Shown here one piece after another: positions 35,474 to 46,800 of a stretch of DNA of 64,000 bases. The DNA comes from Ephemerocybe angulata (taxonomy: Eukaryota; Basidiomycota; Agaricomycetes; Agaricales; Psathyrellaceae): positions 2,852,001 through 2,916,000 of the forward strand of contig JAACJK010000163.1 of assembly GCA_013368325.1 (NCBI GenBank), written 5' to 3'. Position numbers and translations under genes: made by a program. Numbering within the stretch: position 1 is the stretch's first letter; each line of letters opens with the position of its first letter. Under the pieces are notes generated by a model. It saw only the letters and a list, made by a program, of their open reading frames with translations, was not told the origin of the DNA and ran no database searches.

Positions 35474-36055
35474 TATCAGTGTATCATATTAGACTTTTTG
35501 CACATACGCACGAAATCAACACGAAATAAAGCACAATGTACGTAACTTTGACATTTTTTCCCTGCATAAACTCTCTTCTGTTGGCTCAGAACTTTGAGCT
35601 TTCTGAACATGCTTGCCCTGTAATTTGCTGTCGCACAGAAGGTCGGGTGAACAGCAAGTATTTCCACACATGTCCCCAGGTGAGCGGCGAGCCTGAACTC
35701 ACTGTCGGCGAGCGTACTAAAGTGACTCGAGGCCCGAGTCAATTGGCTCAAGTCTGAGTCCTCTGAAAGGTTCTATCGGTGCCGGGTCGCATAGCACTCT
35801 GTGTGGTCTGGGGCCCGAAAATAGGCGCCCGTTGGAAACGGATACTTACCTAAGGGAGGAGGACCACGGTTACTTCTTTGCTCCCCGCCTACACTTGATT
35901 GGTTCATTCAGAAGCCAGAAGTGGAAATAATTTCCCTTGCAAAATCCTTATAAGGGGCCCGTTTCTCAAGTCAAATCCCCCCTTTTCTTTCCCTCCCAAC
36001 ACAGCCACACACCCACAGTATTCACAGCAGCATTAGTCGATTATCGAGTTCCAAC
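35474..36055. other. Intergenic (SRAP-1 / SRAP-2) with TATA box
   Basis: Holds the SRAP-2 promoter, with CCTTATAAGG around 35946-35955, about 105 bp before the ATG. A short frame at 35536-35757 contains CPVICCRTEGRVNSKYFHTC, vaguely like a GRF finger, but too little to call. Confidence 0.45.
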
Positions 36056-37435
36056 ATGTGTACCCATTTCGATCTTCATTCTAAGGATGTCGGACAGCTT
36101 CTAAAGGATGGAAACAATATATCAACTGAGTCCTGGATTAATGAAGGCGGCTTTACGCCTTTGTACAATGTTCGTCGGAGCAGTGCTGTCCCCATCATTC
36201 GACGACGGGATCCTGCAAGTGTTCCTAATCTAAGCTCTATGCAATGGGATGCCTATCGGGATTCCCCCCTTGTTCTCGAGACCATGACCTGGGGGATCGA
36301 ACGGACCACCGTGAACGACACTGTCAAGATGAATATCACGGCTAAGGCCGAAACAGTCCTTGCGAAGAACGTCCAATATTGGGATAGTCTCAAAGGTGTG
36401 GGACGATGCGTCGTTCCGTGCAATGGGTAAGATACTACGTACAGTCGTCGCGAGCCGCTTTAAATAATACAGTGCCGACGGTCCTTTTCACAGGTACTAC
36501 ATTATCCCAAAAGGGGCGAAGAAACCAGTCCTGTATGTCAAGCGCAGGGATGGGCATCTCCTTCTTTTAGCTGGTCTTCATGATGGTGCGTAGTCATCTG
36601 CTGGTGGCCAAAGACAGTATTTCTTACCTTCTTTCCTCTGGCATAGCATCCAAGAGTCAGTTTGCAATCATCACGACACAGTCGAGCTCAGGGCTTCCCC
36701 TTGAAGGTCTGGCTCATGGACGGCCTGTGGTTTTTGAAGCCGAATTCGAGGTGAACCAGTGGCTTACTGCCTCCAGCTGGTTGACAATAAATGCGAAGAG
36801 CATCATCACCAAGGCCCTTGATCTCGTCCGACTCCCTCTTGACCAGTAAGTCTGTTTGGACCCGCAAAATTATGCATTTTTAACATATTCTTAGGCACCA
36901 GGTCAGCCCTGCTATCCGACTGGATCCCAACACGGAGTCATCAGACTTAATCGTGGAATATCGGCCCACAACTCCACCTCCAAAGCCAGCAAGGAAGTCT
37001 CGAGCGAAAGGGAAAACCGCTGCAGAGCCACCTAGAACCCCGAGTCCAAGCCATTCCCCGGTTGCGGGCCCATCCACGCTGACACCCAACAGAAACGCAG
37101 GTGCTGGAACTTCGGGTACGAGCACTGCGAAGAAGAGGAAAGCCAGCGAGCTGGAGGCCGGAGAAACCATCAATAATGAGGTGCGCTAGAGGCAATTCGT
37201 CACCAATTGAACCAAGATTATTAACTGTGACTTGTTTTGCACTGATATATAGGAGACGACCCCATCTAAGACTTCGAAAACCAAAGGAGGCAAGAAGGGT
37301 TCTACAGCGGTAAGTCCAGTGCACTCAACAACGATTCCACTAGTATACTAACGCCGCTTGACATAACAGCTAGCCAAGGCCGCGAAGGGATCCCGTTCGC
37401 TAACCTCATATTTTCCAGGCTTAAAGAAACCTTGA
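36056..37435 (+). CDS. SRAP-domain paralogue 2, with Cys2 and PIP-box-like tail
   Basis: Seven exons join in frame: 36056-36426, 36494-36585, 36647-36845, 36895-37180, 37253-37309, 37370-37435, all with good GT..AG sites (six listed coding blocks; the split near 36.6 kb is as given). The protein starts MCTHFDL, so Cys2, which forms the DNA-protein crosslink in HMCES/YedK, is kept. Other SRAP blocks: FTPLYNVRRSSAVPII, ETMTWGIER, VGRCVVPCNGYYIIP, LLLLAGLHD, FAIITTQSS. The Glu of GFYEW is Ile here. After a basic, Pro-rich linker the protein ends SRSLTSYFPGLKKP, close to a PCNA-interacting PIP-box (L-x-x-Y-F), as found in HMCES proteins. It is therefore the most enzyme-like of the three SRAP paralogues, with a possible replication-fork role. 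Confidence 0.75.
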
Positions 37436-37983
37436 GCACGCTGGATATGCTTCTCCCATCCTTCCCCCAGCTTCTAGCAGTGTCTCTTGCTTCCTTCAGA
37501 ATCTAGTCCAGTGAAACTTGAGTGAAACAAGCATCTATTTGCCAGAATCCTCAATATCAATGTATTAGTAGTAGTAACCGCTTGGAATCCGATTGCATTT
37601 GTATTGTATTGGTGTCCCATCCCATAAGTTGAGTTAGAGGCAGCCGGTCGATTGCCCAGTCCAGAGTGCAGGTTGCGGCACGCCGGCACCTGCGGGTTTG
37701 CCTGGGGTCTGTCAATGTAGCACGGCCAGCTGCAGACAATTTTGCCAGGTTCTCAGCTTACGGAACACGGGGCAAAGAAAAGAGCAGATCACAAGGGGTT
37801 TACCTACCTAACGTCTGGTCGGCGTTTTCAACGGTTTTGAAGGCCGCGACCCCCCTCAGACGTTCCCATTGTGCTTGAGTGGACCACGTGATATGAGGGG
37901 ACAAATAGGGGCAAATGCGATCAACTACCCCGCATTCATGATTCCTTTCTCCCCAGTTCTTGCCTTTCTCTCACACCGTCAAC
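37436..37983. other. Intergenic (SRAP-2 / SRAP-3)
   Basis: No gene recognised. It should contain the SRAP-2 terminator and the SRAP-3 promoter. Confidence 0.4.
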
Positions 37984-39276
37984 ATGTCCACCCGTTTTTC
38001 GCTCGCTCTCTCTTTGCCGGAAATAGTCCAATCTCTCAAGGATCTCTATGATATTGAAATCCAGAGGGGCGTCTCCGAAGCCTCTGGATATAAGCCCAAG
38101 TACAATGTCAGCGAGGCCATGGAGGTCCCCATTGTGTATCGCGATCGCAACAACGGGGACAGAGCCATAGCGCTCATGCGCTACGGTCTTATACCGTACT
38201 GGTGTAAAGCAAAGGAGATACATAAGGACGTTCCAGGGATCTCTTTAGCCAACGATGTGACATTCTGGAAGTCGTTGAAGGAGCGATCACGATGTGTAGT
38301 GCCGTGTCAAGGGTAGGCTTTCACCACACAGTAGGTCTGACTCACGTATTCTGCCTAGATACTACGACATACCTCCTAAGTCGACGAAAGCCCTCCCGTC
38401 GTATGTGCGCCGTGGAGACAGCAATCTATTCCTCCTTGCAGGATTACACTCTACAGCTACTATCCATGGTATGTGTCGCTTGCATTTCGATCCTCTTCCT
38501 GTCGACGGGTTCTCTAGGGGAGACAAGCCAAACTTTTGCCATCGTTATGGCTCCAGCAGATCCAGGAACTTCTCAAGAGCACCAACCTGTCATCTTAGGG
38601 TCGAGCGAGGCCGCTAGGCTCTGGTTGAACGATGGTCCTTCATCCTGGGGTTTGGGACATTGCGACCTCGCTACAGCGCACCACAATCCCTCTATACCCC
38701 CCTTGACTAAGTGAGTTCATAGATAAGGTATATCTATTGATCTGTGCTTATGTTCATAGATATACTGTCCCGGAAGGTGTCAAGAATGCCGGGGTTGAAT
38801 GTCCCTCATTCGTGAACCCGATAAGGAACCGGCCAGATGGAATGGCAGCATTCTTAAAGAAGGGCCCCTCGCAGTCCCAGGTTCCGGTGGCTAGCACCTC
38901 CAACGCTCCTGCCACCATGTCACGGTCATTCCCGACCCCCGTCAAGGGCAAGCGAGCCTCCAAGTCAAGGAACCCCCCTCTGCGATCCCCTACCCACAGC
39001 ATCGCTGGTTCTGATGACGGGACCCCTGCGGACGCGGGAGATGCCTCTAACCCCATCGTATTAGATGATAGTTCGGAAGGGGAGGAAGAAAGCACCTATG
39101 GTGACGCTTCTAACCCCATCATATTAGACGATAGTGAGGCTGGGGAGGAAGAAAGCACCTATGGTGTTGAGAGTGTGTCTTCTCCTGCTGATGGTGGATT
39201 TGATTTTGCCACTGCGGACGATTCCTCAGAGGAAGAGTACACTTATGATGACGAGGGTGAATTGCCCGTTGCCTAG
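37984..39276 (+). CDS. SRAP-domain paralogue 3 with tandem SUMO-interacting-like motifs
   Basis: The ATG at 37984 opens MSTRFSLALSLPEIVQSL, without Cys2. Four exons; introns follow the codons for VVPCQG, TATIH and IPPLTK. SRAP blocks: YKPKYNVSEAMEVPIVY, IALMRYGLIPYWCK, RSRCVVPCQGYYDIPP, LFLLAGLHS, TFAIVMAPAD, HQPVILGSSEAARLWL and YTVPEGVKNAGVECPSF. The catalytic Glu of GFYEW is Asp here, and a His precedes QPVIL. The C-terminal 130 residues are disordered and acidic, with two near-identical units DASNPIVLDDSSEGEEEST and DASNPIILDDSEAGEEEST. A hydrophobic core next to Asp/Ser/Glu is the form of a SUMO-interacting motif. Intron positions match SRAP-1 and SRAP-2, so the three arose by tandem duplication. 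Confidence 0.72.
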
Positions 39277-39627
39277 GGTCTGCCACATGACGGTTCTTTC
39301 CCAGCAGTTGATATCTTCGGAGGAGGAGGAACCGCTTGGAGATGGGTGGTGCACCGGAGGGTTCATGCACGAGCGCGGCCCGAGTCGCAACAAACTACAT
39401 GTTCCCGCTCGAGTCTCGATTCCAGTGCACTTTATCCTCCGCTCCAATATCTTGTGTATCATATATGTACTATATTCTGAAGGTGGCCTGTGCCTGTACG
39501 ACGGTGTATGTAAATTGTTAGGACTGCCCGTATATACCCCATGAATAAGTCCATGACTCATGAGTACTTAAGGCCTGAGGCCCTCAGTGGTCTTGTTTCG
39601 TAGTTCGTAGCAGAAAAACATTGAACT
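39277..39627. other. Convergent intergenic region (SRAP-3 / NACHT-2)
   Basis: 3' flanks of two convergent genes; no coding signal recognised. Confidence 0.4.
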
Positions 39628-41815
39628 TCAAATGAGCGCAAAAATGTACCAGTACCAGATAACAGAGCAGAGGAGCATCACACTTGAGAAGAAAAAATCA
39701 TAGACTTGAGCCTGAAGAATTGGCCAACACTGGGGAAACGAAGCGCAGTGTGCCTTCGTCACAAGTTTCCAGCCGTGAAATATCCTAGAACCACCATTGC
39801 GCAAGACTCTGAAGGTGAAATCCCGTCGGTTTTGCGGAAGCTCCATCCCGTTCAGCTTGACGGTACGACCTCGACTCTGAAGGATACTGGCAGCGTCAAT
39901 CATCCCGTTTCTCCAGTATTCACAGGCAGGGAGGCACGCAAACCAAGGGCACTGATATTAGGTCCGTTAGTGAATTCTTTTCCGTGATACATAGTAATGC
40001 TCAGAAGTTGCTTACCCAGCGATGGACCGAATGAAACATGAAGAGGAAGGTTGTCCCATCTCGCCCCGAGGCTTCCTCTAGCTCTGAGAGCAGCTCGACC
40101 CATTTGCGGACATCACAAGATAGCATTGCCTTCTCCGCCGACAGGAATGCGCCCAGGGATGAGAATGAAAACGGGGTGCAGAAGCGGAGCTGGGTATCGT
40201 CGAGGTTCTCCGGGCCCGGGTCCAAAGGGGTGGATGGGGTGTCGCAGCACATAATCAAGTAAGGATGTCCACCCTCTGGCTCTGGAGCGCCAGTAGAATA
40301 TGTGTGAAAGTAGCCCCATAGTCGTGGGGCTGATTCAAAATCTAGCAAAAATAATCATTGTCTGGCCCAGCCATTGACCATGAGTCGTAGCTTACGATTT
40401 CCCAATGCTAGCGTTTGAAAGTAACGGTGAGTGATGAAGTCCCTAACCTCCGCCTCTTCAACATATAGGTTTCCGCAGCGGTGGCGGTCATTGATGAAGT
40501 CGAGGAAGGACTTGTGGTAAACCCTGTAGCCAGGGGATTTTAGATCCTCAGACTGCGGAAAAGGAAGTAAAGAAGAGAGGGACCCTAACGCATGGTTCTC
40601 TTCTCCTTGAGACACCTCTAGGATTAGACGTATAAGGCCAATGCTGAGTGGCACTCGATAGTCGAGGGTGTATATCGCATAACGCTCTTCCGATCTCGCC
40701 CTCCCTCCTTTAAGAAGCTGTGTGGCTCGCAACCACTTCATCGAGAAAAGTGGATCAGGGCAGGTTTCCATGATGGACTTGTAAAGCCTGTCCAGTGGCT
40801 CGAGGGGATTCAGCCCTCCGACATTACAATGTGGGGCTAAAATGCGGTTCAGGCGTTGGTCTGGTGTGCGGAGGTCTTCGTTTGTCCCTATGCCTTGGCT
40901 GTGTTTTAGCCCGGAGCCTTCGACGAAGAGCATCGCTGCTGAGGCATACTGGAATTGCCCCGATGCATTCTCGACAAGGCGTTGCTCGCGCTCATGACCA
41001 GGCCAGCTCGGGCCATACCTCCACCGGCGCCTGATGATTGACAGCTTAGAGCGGCAGAAGAGAAGGATATCCTCGCCAGGTGTATATCTTTCGCCTAGGA
41101 ATAAATGCCGAGTGGTGTGTGAGGCTGCGCCGGTGATGAATTCGTGGATGGCAGGCTCGGGGCGGCTTGCAACAAGGATACGAAAAGGAAAGGTAGGGTC
41201 GTCCACCGCATCGAGAAGGACCTGGAGGATTTCCCTTTGAGCCCGTTCATCTGGAGGTCGAGACATGGGTGGGGCGCCGTCGTCGGCCTCGTACCGATCT
41301 CCTTCGCACTCGTCTAAACCGTCCAGGACAATAACTCTCGGCCATTCCCTCGAAGTAATGCTTCCCAAACGCTCCTGTACCTCTTGAAGAGGTTCCATGA
41401 GAGCGGCTTTGAACTGTGCCTTCAAATTCGTTGTGAAGATAGCGGGGTTCCTTTCAATCGAGGCAAGTATGCTTTCACGAAGCCCCATGAGCCCTTTGTG
41501 TTGCAGGAGCTGATAAGCCAGCGTAGGGATCAACCGTTTTCCCGTCCTCCTCCCGACCGAGCCGCCGTGTGAGGAGAAGAAGAAGCTGGCAGCAAGAACG
41601 TGCTTCTCCTGGCATGTATCAGCGATGGAGCGTAGTATGGCCGTCTTCCCAGATCCTGCAGGTCCGGAGACCCACATGATTTTGCCAGGCTTCGCGTCCC
41701 TTTCTCCGTGCAGTATCCAGCTTAAGATCTCGTCCTGGACGGCAACCCTGGTTCCAGGCATACACTTGGGAGCGTCGGACTGCTCAGCAGAGTCGTGGGC
41801 TGCGCCTTCGGCCAT
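39628..41815 (-). CDS. NACHT-domain NTPase (NLR-like), NACHT-2
   Basis: The main exon runs 41815 to about 40397, then an exon to about 40018, then a final exon from about 39944 to 39628. Motifs: SDAPKCMPGTRVAVQDEI, Walker A GPAGSGKTA, FFFSSHGGSVGRR, Walker B VIVLDGLDECEG, ILVASRPEPAIHEF, NASGQFQYASAAMLFVE and VYHKSFLDFINDRHRCGNLY. The second exon carries APRLWGYFHTYSTG. The ATG at 41815 leaves almost nothing before the NACHT start. A splice-acceptor-like TTTTTCTAG lies just upstream (minus strand), so a 5' exon with the N-terminal effector region may be missed or lost. As in NACHT-1, no C-terminal repeat array follows. Role in non-self recognition is inferred from the family. Confidence 0.78.
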
Positions 41816-43277
41816 GTTCTTGACTAGGACTAGAAAAATGGCATGAAAGGGAAGACGAAGCTGGAAGGGTTATCAGCCTTTGGGCTTACCTTTCAATCCC
41901 TCTCTACACCCCCCAACTTCCGTTGAATTGCATTGACTGAGGTTGCCTGGACATTATACATATGGTTAGGTACGATGGCAAACGGGACTGGATGACTTGC
42001 CGTAGATTGCCCCAAAGTTGGCACTGTCAATGCGGTCCGCTGTGACCACAGGGCCATAATCTAGAGTTCGACGTTCCCTGCTTGAGTGCGGTGGGTCGGT
42101 ATAGAGCAGGGAGTGGCTACGAACAGTGGTGGGAAACCTCGTTCGAGGCTGTGCCTGCCAGTACTCCTTGCTGGCCCGGGCTGAACCCACCCTCTTCTCC
42201 ACAATCCTTGCGTTCAGAATCAGCGGGTTATACTGTTGTAGAGCAGGGTACGCCCACCCACCTCCAGGGACATCTTGCAGTCAGATGCGTGCGGTCGCCA
42301 GTTCAGAGACGGCAGAAGGAGGCAGACGATTCCTGTCAATGAATGGCGGAGTATATACGAGCTTTGGTGGGAGTGGAAGCGCATACTGTCATTGGTGCCG
42401 AGAAGCAAGAATTTCTATATCCTAGTACCGCCTAAAAAGGATACATTGCCAACTAGAAAGGGCCAGCGCTTGAGTCAATGACGGGCGCCAAAGTCCTCTA
42501 TCAACAAGCTCGAAGTCCAACGTACGAATGTCCCTGTCCACTCCCACCTGAAGACAGACGACGCCGCCAACAGACCATCCAGCTTAGTAGGCCGGCGAAC
42601 GAACAGGTAAGTTAAATCTTTGCCCCCTTTCCCCTAACCAGTGCCCATTGTATCGAGGCACTGCAGTGAATATAGGGGCATGGAACGAAGCTACATACTC
42701 CAGAAAGAAAGGGACTTGTATCAGTATCAAGCAGCTTCAATCAATCGTTTAGCTATCGAAGCAAAATCTCAGTTAGTTGATCAATAGTTAGTATACAGAA
42801 GAAAGACTACGTTATCCAGAAGGAAAATGTTCCTGCTCACTCCGACCTGGAGACGAACGACGCCTCCAACAAGATACATCCAGCTTAGTAGGCCGGGAAA
42901 CGAATAGGTAGGTTAGATCTTTGCCCCCTTTCCCCTGTCCAGTGCCCATTGTATCGAGGCACTGCAGTGAATATAGGGGCATGAATCCGAGGCGAAGGCG
43001 CAGACGAGGAAGGGAAAGAGAATCATCACACACCGTTCTCAGACTATTGATACAAATATTTTCTGCGGCTGTTAGTATACAAGAAGGACTATGAAGACAG
43101 CCGAACAATCGTAAATCCAAGCGTGATAGAGAAACACCTGCGTAAGAAACTGCCCGTCCAAACGCACGTGGGGGAGGAAGACGGCGACGGCTTTCTTTAT
43201 GTGGAGAAGAGACGCTTCTTGTAACTGTGAAAGGCCACGTCAGTCATCAATAAGACAAAGTATATTAACTCGTAGAC
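41816..43277. repeat. Dispersed-repeat region downstream of IMPDH
   Basis: Contains copies of the repeat seen at 27.2 and 32.8 kb (42335-42610), then two close copies of a block with ATCTTTGCCCCCTTTCCCC and TGCCCATTGTATCGAGGCAC (42610-42680 and 42910-42980). The last 230 bp (IMPDH 3' flank) is the part duplicated at 33.2 kb. No gene is seen. Confidence 0.6.
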
Positions 43278-45109
43278 TCACGAATTCAAGCCATGGACAC
43301 CACCCTCGACCTGCGCGCTCGCAGTCCTAAGTTCGAAGCGAACTTCCTTCGCCTTGACAGCCTTCTGCAGCTCAAACACGCTGCGCACACCGATGTCCTG
43401 GAGCGAGTGCTGGACGCCGACATGGAGGTAAGGCAGGAACGCCTTGACGCTTCCCTTGTCCTGCACATCGCCAGACACTCCCTGCGCGACCTTGATCGCA
43501 CTGCTCTCCGAGAAGTAGCGCGAGGTCGCAGCGTTCTCCACGACCTTGGGCTTGCCAGTGGCGGGGTACTTGCCGGCGGTCTTGTCCTTGCCCTGCTCCA
43601 TGGCCTCGAGCGACCCCATGCCTCGGTAAGCCTTGACACGCTTGCCTTCGTGGTAGAAGTACTCTCCGGGAGCCTCCTCTGTGCCGGCGAGGAGACCACC
43701 CATCATCACGGCACCCGCACCGAGCGAGAGCGCCTTCACGATGTGGCCAACGTTGCCGATGCCACCGTCAGCGATGACGGGGACGCCGAACTTGCTGGCG
43801 AACTCGGCGACGTGGTAGACCGCCGTCGCCTGGGGACGACCGACGGCCATGACCTCCTGGGTGATGCAGATGGAGCCCGAGCCCATACCGATGCGGAGAC
43901 CGTCGGCACCAGCCTGGATGAGCGCAGCAGCTTGCTCGCGGCAGACGACGTTGCCCGCAATGACATCGATCTGGGGGAAGGTCTGCTTGATCCACTGGAT
44001 CATCTCGGTCTGGTAGACGGAGTTGCCTTGCGACGAGTCGAGGATGACGATGTCGAGGCCGGCGTCGGCAAGGAGCTTGAGGCGCTCGCGGTCGGAGGGA
44101 CGGGTTCCGATGGCGGCGGCGGCATAGAGCTGCTTCGTCTCAGGGTTCTTGGAGGCGAGAGGGTAGGACTGGTTCTTGAGGAGATCGGAGCGGGCGAGGA
44201 GGGAGATTAGGTTGCCTTTGGAATCGACGATGGGGAGCTTGCCCTTCTTCGAGTCACGGAGGATGTCGTTGGCTTCGGTAAGGGTGATACCCTGGGGAGC
44301 GGTGACGAGTTCGGTGGTCATAACCTCCGAGAGGGGCGTGGAGGGGTCACGGAATTGGACATCACGTCCAGTGACGATGCCGACGAGCTTTCCGCCGACT
44401 TTGCCGTTGTCTGGAAGCGATGGGTCAGATAAGAGTTGATAGAAAACGAGGCTCAAAAGAAAAGATCCGATAAACGTAAAAACAGTTGTCCGCATACCAC
44501 GCGTTTGCACGCGTTATAACTCAGCAGAACGAAGGTTGTAATATTTTCTTCATATCAACGACGAGAAGGAAGGGATACACACCTGTGATAGGGATTCCAC
44601 AGAAGCCAAGGCGAGCCTTGATGTCCAGGACATCTTCGGCAGTGTGCGAGGGGGCGAGGACGACAGGGTCACTAATGAACCCGTTCTCGTGTCGCTTGAC
44701 GGCTCGGACCATGGCAGCCTGGTCCTCGGCTGACTGATTGTGATGGATAACACCAATACCACCCAGGAGCTGCATGCAAGAATGGGGATTGGTAAGGCGA
44801 TCCGAAAAAGCACAGTCGAGGACGTACCGCCATGGCGATGGCCATCTCAGTCTCGGTGACGGTGTCCATGGGGCTGCTCATGAAGGGCGTCTTGAGGGTG
44901 ACATTGCGAGTGATCTTGCTCTCTGAGACGACGTCTGAGGCAGGGAAGTCGATGCGACCGGGGAGGAGGAGGAAGTCGTTGTAGGTGAGGCCACCGTGAA
45001 CACGGGTGTTCATGAGATCGTTGACGGAGAGGCCATCGCGCTCATTGTAGGTCGCGAGATGCTCGAGAGCGGACTGGGGGTTGAGGAATGTGGTTTCGTC
45101 CGTGTTCAT
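43278..45109 (-). CDS. Inosine-5'-monophosphate dehydrogenase
   Basis: Exons 45109-44828, 44769-44583 and 44410-43278 join in frame to 533 residues, the usual IMPDH length. The enzyme oxidises IMP to XMP with NAD+, the committed step of GTP synthesis, in the cytosol. Seen motifs: [53 protein letters not shown], a CBS (Bateman) pair around [16 protein letters not shown] and [50 protein letters not shown], the catalytic-Cys loop [33 protein letters not shown] and [10 protein letters not shown]. The start is [13 protein letters not shown]; its promoter is squeezed into the 3' end of the PARG-1 gene only ~87 bp upstream. GTP-pool control next to ADP-ribosylation genes is probably chance. Confidence 0.95.
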
Positions 45110-45139
45110 TGGGGGGCAGTATTTGCCAGAGTCTCCCAA

Positions 45140-45195
45140 AAATTTTGGCCGGATTATATACCCTCTTTATTTGGTCATGTGTACAAACAATACAG
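45140..45195 (-). terminator. PARG-1 3' UTR with AATAAA signal
   Basis: The minus strand reads CCAAATAAAGAGGGTATATA just after the PARG-1 stop; AATAAA is a polyadenylation-type signal. The same block follows PARG-2 at 54197-54253, supporting common descent of both 3' ends. Confidence 0.55.
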
Positions 45196-46398
45196 TTAGG
45201 GGCATTCCTGCCATTCCGAGCGCTGGATGCCCCTAGCCGCCCGAGGTACACCCTGCTGCTTCACCCAGCCCTCCCAGTAGCCCTTGAACTCTGCGAACGT
45301 GCTGTCCCCGGTCACAGCGAAAATCACTCTATCGAACGAGAACTTGAACCGACCCTCCCCCAATAACAGCTTCGCCCAAATCCGCGCCACCATCTGCACC
45401 TTGTTCTTGAACACCCCCGTGCCAAACGTCCCGAGGACGATGTTCCGAATCCCATGCAACTCGAACAGATAGAGTATCCTTCCCATGCGCTCGTTCATCG
45501 CTGCCTCGATTTCCACCTCCGTCTGCGCCGTCTGCCATCCAGAATTGCCTTCCAAGATCAAGCCCGCGTTGACCGCAGGGCTCGACACCACCTCGATGGG
45601 AAATTGGTCGACCCCATCGCCGCTGTCGTTGCGGAAGACGATCACGCCTGGGGAGAAGATCATGCTGTGCGTGTAGTAGTGCGAGTTGTTATTCCTCCGA
45701 TGCGTTTCGTAGAACTTCTGTCCTGCGTTGGACTCGAGGGAGCACAAGAGCGTGGACACCCGCGCGATCGACTCTTCTTGGGCTTCAGCGCCATTTTTGA
45801 CCCCTCCACCGGGCTTGGTGGCAGAAGCGAAGTTAAGCACGCCCGTCTTGGGAGGAGATCTTCCGTCTCGGACAAGGAAACGATAGGAATTGGAGAGGAT
45901 GCGCGCGGCGTCGAGAGTGGAGATGTTGAGGATCGATACCGTCGCTTCAGCGTGGCCTTGTGTTTCGACTTGAGGTTTCTTCTTCCAATTAATCAAGTCT
46001 GAGTTTTCTCCGAGGAACTGGGTACCCTCGATTGAGCGGCTGATTCCAGGCTGAAGGGATATAGTCTGGGATCGGTATTCATAGGACCCCCTTTTCATGG
46101 CTCTGTCTGTCGCATCCGCGACGCGCTTTCGACGTTCTGTGGGCGTCTCTTTCTTGGGTTGATTGCGCGGTCCTGGCTGTTGGTCCCTCCGCGCCGCTCC
46201 TGCATGTTCGCTGGCGCTGCTTCGTGCCTGCTGTTGGGTTGGCTGCTCTGTTTTCTTCGAAGGCGGCGAGCTCCGTGGCGGCGTGCTATCTTGTCTGTCT
46301 GAAGATGATTCCGAACCTCCGCCAGCCACTTTCTTGAATGCGCCGACAAGCACAGTACCAACGCCCATGCCGATTGCAACTAAGGAAGTGGGGTTCAT
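45196..46398 (-). CDS. PARG-type macrodomain hydrolase, copy 1
   Basis: Single-exon gene of 400 residues from ATG 46398 (MNPTSLVAIGMGVGTVLVGA); the frame is open further upstream. The signature of microbial-type poly(ADP-ribose) glycohydrolases is clear: GVLNFASATKPGGGVKNGAE followed by AQEESIARVSTL, i.e. GGG-x6-QEE, where Glu residues are catalytic and Gly residues bind the ribose. Flanking blocks fit the family (TIGR02452/DUF2263-like): VSILNISTLDAARIL, HSMIFSPGVIVFR, AVNAGLI, RMGRILYLFELHGIRNIVLG and TFGTGVFKN. The first ~20 residues are hydrophobic, possibly a membrane or mitochondrial signal. Such enzymes remove ADP-ribose chains. The gene lies 403 bp downstream of type II ART D, on the same strand. 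Confidence 0.88.
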   Translation of the reverse strand: MNPTSLVAIGMGVGTVLVGAFKKVAGGGSESSSDRQDSTPPRSSPPSKKTEQPTQQQARSSASEHAGAARRDQQPGPRNQPKKETPTERRKRVADATDRAMKRGSYEYRSQTISLQPGISRSIEGTQFLGENSDLINWKKKPQVETQGHAEATVSILNISTLDAARILSNSYRFLVRDGRSPPKTGVLNFASATKPGGGVKNGAEAQEESIARVSTLLCSLESNAGQKFYETHRRNNNSHYYTHSMIFSPGVIVFRNDSGDGVDQFPIEVVSSPAVNAGLILEGNSGWQTAQTEVEIEAAMNERMGRILYLFELHGIRNIVLGTFGTGVFKNKVQMVARIWAKLLLGEGRFKFSFDRVIFAVTGDSTFAEFKGYWEGWVKQQGVPRAARGIQRSEWQECP

Positions 46399-46800
46399 GG
46401 GAGTTTGGGCGAAGGGAAGGAATCTGCCTAGGCTCCCGCAGCTCGGGACCCTCAAATCACCACCCCTAATAATTCGCTCCAGTTCGTTTCTTCATTTCCC
46501 GCTCGCCGAGTCAGTTCGCGAATCGTTTTGCCTAACTTGGTTGGTATCGTTATCGATAAACGCGCAGCCCTCACCACCGAACGCCAGCCACGAAGCAAAC
46601 AGCAGAACCCATGACCGAGCCTCATTGTGTCCTCGTGTAATGTAAGACGTCTTGGCTTGGAACGATAGGCGCCCAGCGAAGTTTCCGGATCCAAGATAAA
46701 TGGTACACTACATACACAAGAAGTTCGACCACAGTTCGGAAATGGCGGAATACTCAAGCTCGGTGGAGAGCAAGGAACCATTAAGCACTTCATCGACCTC
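46399..46800 (-). promoter_or_regulatory. PARG-1 upstream region
   Basis: About 400 bp between ART-D stop and PARG-1 start. It shares blocks with the PARG-2 upstream region (CAGAACCCATGACC and CATCCTCGTG versus GTGTCCTCGTG), so the promoter was duplicated together with the gene. Confidence 0.5.

Noticed and set aside
35536..35757. Possible GRF-type zinc finger (CPVICCRTEGRVNSKYFHTC)
   Set aside because: Only one short frame, Cys spacing is off and the FFxW part is missing.
43293..44210. 305-residue open frame on the + strand
   Set aside because: It is the exact antisense shadow of the IMPDH last exon; its composition follows codon bias of the real gene.
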